From the NCBI GenBank assembly GCA_002385985.1, contig DGEO01000028.1, positions 70,955 to 83,527 on the forward strand: a stretch of DNA of 12,573 nucleotides, in the 5' to 3' direction. The notes beneath the pieces are model-generated. The model was not told where the DNA came from. It ran no database searches and was given only the letters and a program-made list of their open reading frames with translations. The position numbers and the translations under genes were made by a program. Numbering within the stretch: the first letter of the stretch is position 1; the number at the start of each line of letters is the position of its first letter. Source of the stretch: Anaerolineaceae bacterium UBA3924 (GTDB lineage Bacteria; Chloroflexota; Anaerolineae; Anaerolineales; Anaerolineaceae). Shown in pieces: positions 7,025-12,573 of the stretch.

Positions 7025-8497
7025 ATGACCATGATTGATCTGTCGGTGCAGGCTGAAAGGCTGGAACGTGCGGTCAAGCGGGCCAGGGAACGCAGCATCA
7101 TCATCCCGACGCTGGCGCAGATGAAGAACCCTGAGACCATTCCAGCCGGAATCAAGGCCCGGCTGGCCAACATCGGCCTGTGGGATCTGGACCCCGCCAA
7201 TCTGTTCCGCATCACCTGGAAGAACGAGCCCGTGCCGCACGGCGGCGGTTTCGGCGGGGTCAATTACATCGAACTGCCCTCCAGCCTGACCGGGACGCAG
7301 GCGCGCATCATCGCCCTGGTGGGCAAGTGGTTCCCAACCGGGGCGCACAAGGTTGGCGCGGCGTTCGGCTGCCTGGTGCCGCGGCTGGTCACCGGCCAGT
7401 TTGACCCCACCACGCAGAAGGCTGTCTGGCCTTCGACGGGCAACTACTGCCGCGGCGGGGCGTATGACTCAGCCCTGCTGGCCTGCGAATCCATCGCCAT
7501 CCTGCCGGAAGGGATGAGCCAGGAGCGCTTTGAGTGGCTGAAATCCGTGGCCGGTGAGGTGATCGCCACCCCGGGCAGCGAGTCGAACGTGAAGGAAATC
7601 TTCGACAAGTGCTGGGAGCTGCGCCGCTCGGGTCAGGACCTGGTCATCTTCAACCAGTTTGAGGAGTTCGGCAACTACCTGTGGCATTACGAGATCACCG
7701 GGCATGCCTTCGAAGAGGTTTTGAAGAATGAACTTCGCGCCGGTGACCGCTACCGCGGGGCGGTGTTCACCACCGGTTCGGCCGGGACGATCGCCAGCGG
7801 TGATTACCTCAAGCAGCTCTTCCCGGACAGCAAGATTGCCGCCAGCGAAGCGTTGCAGTGCCCGACGCTGCTGATGAACGGCTTCGGCGCGCACCGCATC
7901 GAGGGCATCGGTGACAAGCACGTGCCCTGGATTCACAATGTCAAGAATACCGACATGGTCATGGCCATCGACGACAACGCGGTGGTGAATGTCGTGCGCC
8001 TGTTCAACGAGCCTGAAGGGCACAAGTATCTGCTGCGCAAGGGCGTGCCCGAGGTGATCATCGCCCAGCTGAACCTGTTCGGCCTCTCGGGGATCGCCAA
8101 CCTGCTCTCGGCGATTAAATTCGCCAAATACTATGACCTGGGCGAAAACGATATCGTCCTGACCGTGCTGACCGACTCCATGCAGCTGTATTCCAGCCGC
8201 CTTGAGGAATACCGCCAGATGTTCGGCGAGTTCGGCGAGACGGATGCTGCCGAAGCCTACGCCCGTGACCTGACCGGCCAGACTACGGATTACCTGCTGG
8301 AGCTGAGCTACATGGATCGCCGCCGCATCCACAACCTGAAGTACTACACCTGGGTGGAGCAGCAGGGGAAGACATATGAAGAGATCTGCGCCCAGTGGGA
8401 CGATCCGAACTACTGGACCGATGTGCAGCGCCAGGCCGCGGAGATTGATCCTCTGATTGAGGAGTTCAACGCCCGCGTGGGGCTGCTGGAGAACTAG
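7025..8497 (+). CDS. Uncharacterised fold-type II PLP-dependent enzyme, 490 aa
   Basis: This is a PLP enzyme of the tryptophan-synthase-beta/cysteine-synthase superfamily, reaction unknown. The probable Schiff-base lysine is K109 in PTGAHKVGAAFG, followed by a substrate-binding loop PSTGNYCRGGA (136-146) and a Gly/Thr phosphate-binding loop TTGSAGTIASGDYLK (249-263). Spacing from lysine to the STGN loop (about 28 residues) matches the fold. At 490 residues it is longer than typical cysteine synthases (about 310) or TrpB (about 400). The extra length is an N-terminal extension of about 65 residues and a C-terminal part from about 385, rich in Tyr, Trp and acidic residues (YYTWVEQQGKTYEEI, 440-454). 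A very strong GGAGGAGG (7011-7018) sits 6 bases before the ATG. The gene is closed by an intrinsic terminator. Fold is well supported; no name or substrate is claimed. A lyase or beta-replacement enzyme acting on an amino acid derivative is the likeliest class. Confidence 0.82.
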   Translation: MTMIDLSVQAERLERAVKRARERSIIIPTLAQMKNPETIPAGIKARLANIGLWDLDPANLFRITWKNEPVPHGGGFGGVNYIELPSSLTGTQARIIALVGKWFPTGAHKVGAAFGCLVPRLVTGQFDPTTQKAVWPSTGNYCRGGAYDSALLACESIAILPEGMSQERFEWLKSVAGEVIATPGSESNVKEIFDKCWELRRSGQDLVIFNQFEEFGNYLWHYEITGHAFEEVLKNELRAGDRYRGAVFTTGSAGTIASGDYLKQLFPDSKIAASEALQCPTLLMNGFGAHRIEGIGDKHVPWIHNVKNTDMVMAIDDNAVVNVVRLFNEPEGHKYLLRKGVPEVIIAQLNLFGLSGIANLLSAIKFAKYYDLGENDIVLTVLTDSMQLYSSRLEEYRQMFGEFGETDAAEAYARDLTGQTTDYLLELSYMDRRRIHNLKYYTWVEQQGKTYEEICAQWDDPNYWTDVQRQAAEIDPLIEEFNARVGLLEN

Positions 8498-8503
8498 CCA
8501 GTC

Positions 8504-8537
8504 AAACGGGGTCCCGCTGCCCGCAGGACCCCGTTTT
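8504..8537 (+). terminator. Intrinsic (rho-independent) terminator
   Basis: AAACGGGGTCC (8504-8514) pairs perfectly with GGACCCCGTTT (8526-8536) around an 11-base loop, and the stem runs into TTTT (8534-8537). It begins 7 bases after the stop of the 490-aa PLP enzyme gene. The T tract is short, then is broken by CA, so some readthrough is plausible. The next start codon is only 17 bases past its end. Confidence 0.8.
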
Positions 8538-8554
8538 CATTTCTGGAGCAAGCC

Positions 8555-9157
8555 ATGGGGTGCCCGCCTGACAATGCACTCATCTTGATCGGGGTAATGC
8601 CCCACCCGCGAGACCTGGACATTGCCCGCCTGCTGGGCTGGTACCGTATTCCCTTCCGCACCGCGCCTAAAGTGGTGGATGTGGACTATGTGGCCTTCTA
8701 CCAGCCAGCCAGCTTTGGCGAGGAGCAGCGCTGGCAGATCCGCCACTACGCCGCGGTGCGCGGCCACGAGCTGACCACCCGGGGCGAGCTGCTGCGCTCG
8801 GAACCGGACCATCCGCGGTATCATGAGGAGTACTACAAGCTGCAGCTGGGTCCGCTGGAAACGCTGCCGGAGCCGATCCGGGCGGAAGGCTGGCGCCGGG
8901 TGACCTTCTTCTACAGCACCGGCGAGCTGTTCCGGCAGGCCAGGACACTCAGCGACCTGGTGGTTCGTTCCGAGGAACGCGAGATTCTGTGGCGCTCGCT
9001 GCGCGAGCGGGCCATGCGCGCCGGCTCCTACCAGCCCGAAGAACTGCCGGAAGAAGCGGTCGATGCGGCCATTCAGGCCCTGCTGGGGGACTTCACGAAA
9101 ATCGGCGAAGCGCCGGGTAACTGGGAGGCGGAGGAAGATTCGGCCATTAGCGAGTAG
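8555..9157 (+). CDS. Protein of unknown function, 200 aa
   Basis: I do not recognise a named family. The protein is soluble-looking, with no signal peptide or membrane span, and is rich in aromatic and charged residues. Regions that look conserved are RDLDIARLLGWYRIP (19-33), DYVAFYQPASFG (44-55), RHYAAVRGHEL (63-73), YYKLQLGPLETLPEPI (93-108) and WRRVTFFYSTGELF (113-126). The tail from about 138 (SEEREILWRSLRERAMRAG) faintly resembles the first helix of DUF559/Vsr-like nuclease domains, but no catalytic part follows, so nuclease activity is not inferred. GGAG at 8545-8548 is 6 bases before the ATG. The gene lies 17 bp after a terminator and 41 bp before the dihydropyrimidinase gene, with which it is probably cotranscribed. 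Coding status is well supported by the codon pattern and fit between its neighbours. Confidence 0.8.
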   Translation: MGCPPDNALILIGVMPHPRDLDIARLLGWYRIPFRTAPKVVDVDYVAFYQPASFGEEQRWQIRHYAAVRGHELTTRGELLRSEPDHPRYHEEYYKLQLGPLETLPEPIRAEGWRRVTFFYSTGELFRQARTLSDLVVRSEEREILWRSLRERAMRAGSYQPEELPEEAVDAAIQALLGDFTKIGEAPGNWEAEEDSAISE

Positions 9158-9198
9158 AATAGGCTCGCACATAGCTGCAAATCAGCGGAGGTGGTGGC

Positions 9199-10617
9199 AT
9201 GACAACGCTCATCAAATCAGGCACACTGATCACGGCGGCGGAGACCTTCCAGGCCGATATTCTGATCGAGGGTGAAAAGATCGCTCTGATTGGCGAGAAC
9301 CTCGCTGCGCCGGAAGGAGCAGAGGTGATCGACGCCAGCGGTAAACTGGTCATGCCGGGAGGGGTGGACGCGCACACCCATTTTGACCTGCCCATGGCCG
9401 GGACGGTTTCCTCGGACGACCATTACACCGGCCATAAGGCGGCCGCGTTTGGCGGCGTCACCACCGTCATAGACTTCGTCTCGCAGGACACCAGCCCGCT
9501 GCTGAAAAACGTGGAGATGTATCACGAAAAGGCAGACGCCAGGGCGGCGATCGACTTCTCGGCTCATATGAACATCACCCGCTGGGACGAGCAGGTGGAG
9601 CGCGAGATTCCGGACCTGCTGGACGAGGGCATTACCAGCGTCAAGGTGTTCACCGCCTACACCATGCGCCTGCCCGACGGCGCGCTGATGGAGGTGATGC
9701 GCACCGCCCGCAGCCTGGGGATGGTCACGCTGCTGCACGCCGAGAATGGAGATGTGATCGACCTGCTGGTAAAGGAAGCGCTGGAGCAGGGCCATCTGAC
9801 GCCGGAGTGGCACGCGCTTACCCGTCCTTCCTGGGGTGCGGTGGAGGCGGTGCTGCGCGGGTCGGCGCTGGCGGCGCAGGCCGGCGGAGCGCCGCTGTAC
9901 ATCGTGCACATGAACGCCGCCGGTGAGGTGGATATGCTCGAGTACGCCCGCAGCCGGGGCCTGCCGGTGATGGGGGAGACCTGCCCGCAGTACCTGTTCT
10001 TCACGGTTGACGACCTGCGCAAACCGGACGGAGCCAAATGGGTATGCTCGCCGCCCATGCGGACGAAGGAAGATAACGAGCGGCTCTGGCGTGGCCTGGA
10101 GCAGGGCACGATTCAGGTGGTCGGCACCGATCACTGCCCGTTCTTCTTTGACGGCACGCAGGCCATCGATTACGAAGGCGAAAAAGTCGCCATTCCCGGC
10201 AAGGAGCTGGGCAAGGACAATTTCACGAAGATACCCAACGGCCTCCCCGGTGTCGGTGACCGGCTGCCTATCCTGTGGACTACGGGGGTGGTCTCCGGGC
10301 GGATTACGCCCAACCAGTTCGTGGCGCTCAACTGCACCAACCCCGCCAGGATCTTCGGCCTGTATCCGCAGAAGGGCGCGCTGCTGCCCGGGTCGGACGC
10401 TGATATTCTGATCTGGGACCCGGAGCGCAAGGTGAAATACGGTGTGAACGTCGCGCAGCACCGGACGGATTACAACCTGTACGAAGGCTGGGAGCTGACC
10501 GGGTTCCGCGATAAAGTGCTGCTGCGCGGCAAGGTGATTGTGGACGGTGACGAGTGGCTGGGCAAGCCGGGCGGCGGGCGATTCGTGCGTCGAGCACCGT
10601 ACGCGCCGGTGCTGTAG
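9199..10617 (+). CDS. hydA: Dihydropyrimidinase / D-hydantoinase
   Basis: This cytoplasmic amidohydrolase opens cyclic ureides: dihydrouracil or dihydrothymine to N-carbamoyl-beta-amino acids, or 5-substituted hydantoins to N-carbamoyl amino acids. It has 472 residues, the normal family length. All binuclear metal ligands are visible: H59 and H61 (DAHTHFD), the lysine that becomes carbamylated K149 (TSVKVFTAY), H180 (LLHAENGD), H237 (YIVHMNAAG) and D311 (VGTDHCPF). Y154, the substrate-contacting tyrosine of dihydropyrimidinases, is present, and the late NCTNPARIFGLYP motif (378-390) is typical. GGAGG (9187-9191) lies 7 bases before the ATG. Dihydropyrimidinase versus hydantoinase cannot be decided by sequence alone. 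No dihydropyrimidine dehydrogenase or N-carbamoyl-beta-alanine amidohydrolase gene is in the window. The BMP importer upstream could supply a related substrate. Confidence 0.93.
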   Translation: MTTLIKSGTLITAAETFQADILIEGEKIALIGENLAAPEGAEVIDASGKLVMPGGVDAHTHFDLPMAGTVSSDDHYTGHKAAAFGGVTTVIDFVSQDTSPLLKNVEMYHEKADARAAIDFSAHMNITRWDEQVEREIPDLLDEGITSVKVFTAYTMRLPDGALMEVMRTARSLGMVTLLHAENGDVIDLLVKEALEQGHLTPEWHALTRPSWGAVEAVLRGSALAAQAGGAPLYIVHMNAAGEVDMLEYARSRGLPVMGETCPQYLFFTVDDLRKPDGAKWVCSPPMRTKEDNERLWRGLEQGTIQVVGTDHCPFFFDGTQAIDYEGEKVAIPGKELGKDNFTKIPNGLPGVGDRLPILWTTGVVSGRITPNQFVALNCTNPARIFGLYPQKGALLPGSDADILIWDPERKVKYGVNVAQHRTDYNLYEGWELTGFRDKVLLRGKVIVDGDEWLGKPGGGRFVRRAPYAPVL

Positions 10618-10620
10618 AGG
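10616..10620 (+). promoter_or_regulatory. Ribosome binding site supporting a GTG start at 10625
   Basis: AGAGG at 10616-10620 overlaps the dihydropyrimidinase stop and lies 4 bases before an in-frame GTG at 10625. From this start the protein opens directly with a hydrophobic membrane span. The longer frame from ATG 10538 would add 29 Arg/Cys-rich residues that merely read the dihydropyrimidinase C-terminus in another frame. Confidence 0.6.
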
Positions 10621-10624
10621 CTGC

Positions 10625-12232
10625 GTGGCTGTTCTGGTTCTCTTACCGGTATTTCTGCTGGCGGCCGGCGCGGGCGGGGTGGCGTACATCGCCGCCTTCC
10701 GCCCCGGGTTCCGCTCCACCTGGCTGGTGGTGGCCGGGGTGGCCCTGCTGGCCTGGGCGGCGGTGCTGGGGCTGCGCTGGCTGCTGCCCGATCCGCTGGT
10801 GATTCCCACCTGGCTGCCGCTGGGCGTGCCGGAGGCCAACGAACTGCGCCTGGTGATGGACCAGGTCTCCTGGCCGTATGCGCTTTCGCTCACCGCGCTG
10901 CTGAATGCCGTGGTGCTGACCGGCGCAGTCCGCCTGACGCCGGGAGCTTCGCCCTGGCCCTGGGCCGGCATGCTCGGGCTGGCCTCCATGAGCCTGCTGG
11001 CGATCTTGGCCGGCAGCCCGCTGGCCCTGCTGATCACCTGGACGGCCATCGACCTGGTGGATCTGGTGGTGGTGGCCTTGCTGAGCGACTCGCAGCGCCT
11101 GTCCCGCCAGGCGGTGATTGCCTTTTCAACCCGCGCCACGGGCACCGTGCTGGTGGTCGCGGCGATGATTACCAGCCTGAGCGCCGGGGAGGCGCTGACC
11201 TTTGATAACGTGCAGCCGCTGGCGGCGGTGTTCCTGCTCGCAGCTGCCGGCCTGCGTCTGGGGGTGCTGCCCCTGAACCTGCCTTACACCCAGATCCTGC
11301 CCATCCGGCGCGACCTGGGAACGCTGCTGCGTTTCGCTGCTCCGGCCTCCAGCCTGCCGCTGCTGGCCCGCCTGCCGGCGGGTGCCCTGCCGGAGGGGAT
11401 ACAGGGTCCGGCGCTCGGGTTTGCGCTGCTGGCCTGCCTGTACGGCGCGGCGATGTGGCTGGCGGCGGAGGACGGCCTGGCCGGGCGGCCTTTCTGGCTG
11501 GTATCGCTGGCCGGGCTGGCGGTGGCTGCCACGCTGCTGGGCAGCCCGCTTGCCAGCATCGCCTGGGGTGTGGCCCTGCTGCTTTCCGGAGGTATGATCT
11601 TTCTGTACTCCACCCGGCTGAAGGGGATCCTGCTGGTCGGCGCGCTGAGCGGTCTGGCGCTCTCCGGCCTGCCCTTCACACCGTCCGCTTCCGGGTGGGT
11701 TGGTCTGGCCGGCGGAGGTTTCGATCCGGTGCAGATTGCTTTTGTGCTCACCGTGGCAATGCTGCTGGCAGGGTTCATCCGCCACCTGTCCGGCCCGGTG
11801 GAGGAAGTGGCCCGGTTTGAGCGCTGGATCGGGGTGGTCTATCCGCTGGGGCTGCTGGTGCTGCCGCTCAATCAATGGATCTTCCCCCTGCTGAGCTACC
11901 GCGGCGCGCTGACCATGGGGGTGTGGTGGGCCTCGCTGGCTGCGGTGCTGCTGAGCGTGGGGATTCTGGCCCTGATACTGCGCCGGCGGCAGCAGGTCGA
12001 GGGGCTGGCCACCAGCTGGCTGGGTGAAATCGCCCGGCGGGCCGGCCTGGCGCTGGCGGCCTTCTTCCGCCTGGACTGGCTGTACCGGGTGCTGTGGGCG
12101 GGCTATCAGGGCCTTCAGGGGCTGGCTGCCCTGGTCAGAAGCCTGCTTGAGGGGCAGGGCGGCGTGATCTGGGCGCTGGTGCTGCTTTCGCTGCTGGTTT
12201 CGCTGATCAACCTGGGAGTGGAGCCGAGATGA
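10625..12232 (+). CDS. Polytopic membrane protein, distantly like NuoL/M/N or Mrp proton-pumping subunits
   Basis: From GTG 10625 it has 535 residues and about 13-14 hydrophobic spans. Several places echo the antiporter-like subunits of complex I and Mrp: an acidic span SPLALLITWTAIDLVDLVVV (131-150) where those proteins carry a key Glu; GLRLGVLPLNLPYTQILP (209-226) at the position of the lysine-bearing span and following loop; ALSGLPFTPSASGWVG (345-360), like their 'LAGLPPxxGF' segment; and a C-terminal amphipathic FRLDWLYRVLWAGY (481-494) resembling the NuoL/MrpA tail. The functional Lys and Glu are replaced or not in register, so proton pumping is uncertain. The next gene starts in an ATGA overlap and encodes another membrane protein, suggesting a membrane complex. 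It follows the dihydropyrimidinase by 7 bp. Membrane nature is certain; family is a cautious reading. Confidence 0.72.
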   Translation: MAVLVLLPVFLLAAGAGGVAYIAAFRPGFRSTWLVVAGVALLAWAAVLGLRWLLPDPLVIPTWLPLGVPEANELRLVMDQVSWPYALSLTALLNAVVLTGAVRLTPGASPWPWAGMLGLASMSLLAILAGSPLALLITWTAIDLVDLVVVALLSDSQRLSRQAVIAFSTRATGTVLVVAAMITSLSAGEALTFDNVQPLAAVFLLAAAGLRLGVLPLNLPYTQILPIRRDLGTLLRFAAPASSLPLLARLPAGALPEGIQGPALGFALLACLYGAAMWLAAEDGLAGRPFWLVSLAGLAVAATLLGSPLASIAWGVALLLSGGMIFLYSTRLKGILLVGALSGLALSGLPFTPSASGWVGLAGGGFDPVQIAFVLTVAMLLAGFIRHLSGPVEEVARFERWIGVVYPLGLLVLPLNQWIFPLLSYRGALTMGVWWASLAAVLLSVGILALILRRRQQVEGLATSWLGEIARRAGLALAAFFRLDWLYRVLWAGYQGLQGLAALVRSLLEGQGGVIWALVLLSLLVSLINLGVEPR

Positions 12233-12554
12233 GCCTGGTGCAGACCCTGCTGACCGTCATCCCGTCCGCGCTTCTGGCGGCAACCACGGCGACCATTCTC
12301 CTGGGCCGGCGCTGGCGCTATGCCATCATTGCCCTGGGTGTGCAGTATTTGATCGTGTTCTGGCTGGCTCAGCAGGTGCTGCCCTTCGGGCTGGCCGCCG
12401 TCAAGCTGGTCTCCGGTTGGATGGCGGCAGCGCTGATCAGCACCTCTCTGCCGGGTGGTGAATCGCTGGAAGAAGAAGATCCGGCTCCATCCTGGTTGGT
12501 CTTCAGGGCGGTGGCGGCCGGTTTTGTGCTCATCGTGGTGGCGTCCATCTATCC
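12229..12554 (+). CDS. Membrane protein, 3' truncated at contig end
   Basis: ATG 12229 overlaps the previous stop codon (ATGA). About 109 genuine residues are visible: a hydrophobic opening (MSLVQTLLTVIPSALLA), a second span after GRRWRYA, a third at about 50-70, a short acidic loop (ESLEEEDPAP), and a fourth span beginning near residue 90 (VFRAVAAGFVLIVVASI). Small multi-span subunits of this style occur in Mrp/complex I-like assemblies, which would fit the upstream gene, but no diagnostic motif is visible and I give no family. The frame stays open to 12573, but its final residues, CLLYTS, come from adapter DNA and are not part of the protein. Confidence 0.75.
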
Positions 12555-12573
12555 CTGTCTCTTATACACATCT
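12555..12573. other. Tn5 mosaic-end / Nextera adapter sequence (assembly artefact)
   Basis: The final 19 bases are CTGTCTCTTATACACATCT, identical to the Tn5 transposase mosaic end used in tagmentation library preparation, and stop exactly at the end of the window. It is not a natural transposon: no second end, transposase gene or target duplication is present. It marks untrimmed library adapter at the contig end. Confidence 0.97.

Noticed and set aside
6178..7263. 361-residue open frame on the - strand
   Set aside because: It spans antisense to the GT2 gene and the start of the PLP enzyme gene. It has no recognisable motif and conflicts with two well-supported genes.
9155..9160. TAGAAT as a -10 box for a promoter ahead of dihydropyrimidinase
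   Set aside because: The region 17 bases upstream reads AGGAAG, nothing like TTGACA, and the hexamer overlaps a stop codon. It is too weak to call in a GC-rich genome.
9217..11145. 642-residue open frame on the - strand
   Set aside because: It runs antisense to dihydropyrimidinase and into the membrane protein gene. Its translation is Arg/Gln/His/Pro-rich with no family motif, as expected opposite GC-rich genes with strong codon bias.
12555..12573. End of a natural Tn5-like transposon
   Set aside because: The sequence is the engineered-library mosaic end and stops exactly at the contig edge. There is no transposase gene, partner end or target duplication.

Overview
The window is a single, fully coding, GC-rich (roughly 60% or more by eye) stretch with every supported gene on the + strand. 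The short spacers, gene content and protein style suggest a Chloroflexota bacterium of the Anaerolineae type, probably from a metagenome or single-cell assembly. That assignment is inference; no rRNA or marker gene is present. The left edge cuts a gene. The right edge is not genomic: the last 19 bases (12555-12573) are an exact Tn5 mosaic end, i.e. a tagmentation adapter left on the contig.

Positions 1-4734 hold a four-gene BMP-family (BmpA/PnrA/YufN-type) ABC importer. In order these are the solute-binding protein (5' truncated), a double-domain ATPase, and two permeases of the LivH/RbsC-like class. An 11-bp perfect mRNA hairpin separates the binding-protein gene from the ATPase gene, and the remaining three genes overlap or nearly touch. 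The characterised members of this family import nucleosides. Positions 4742-8497 hold a threonine-synthase-like PLP enzyme with a TTG start and an altered zinc ribbon, a membrane-anchored GT2 polyprenyl-phosphate glycosyltransferase, and a second, unnamed fold-type II PLP enzyme of 490 aa. A clear intrinsic terminator (8504-8537) follows.

Positions 8555-10617 hold a 200-aa protein of unknown function and a dihydropyrimidinase/hydantoinase with all metal ligands intact. From 10625 to the contig end are a large polytopic protein distantly like the proton-pumping NuoL/M/N (Mrp-type) subunits and the start of another membrane protein, overlapping by 4 bp.

Read together, the importer, the cyclic-amide hydrolase and two fold-II PLP enzymes suggest uptake of a nucleoside, nucleobase or hydantoin-like compound, followed by ring opening and amino-acid-type breakdown. 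It may be an Anaerolineae counterpart of the anaerobic purine/pyrimidine degradation clusters. This is a hypothesis from gene neighbourhood only. No gap exceeds 300 bases, and no tRNA, rRNA, CRISPR array, insertion sequence or origin was seen.
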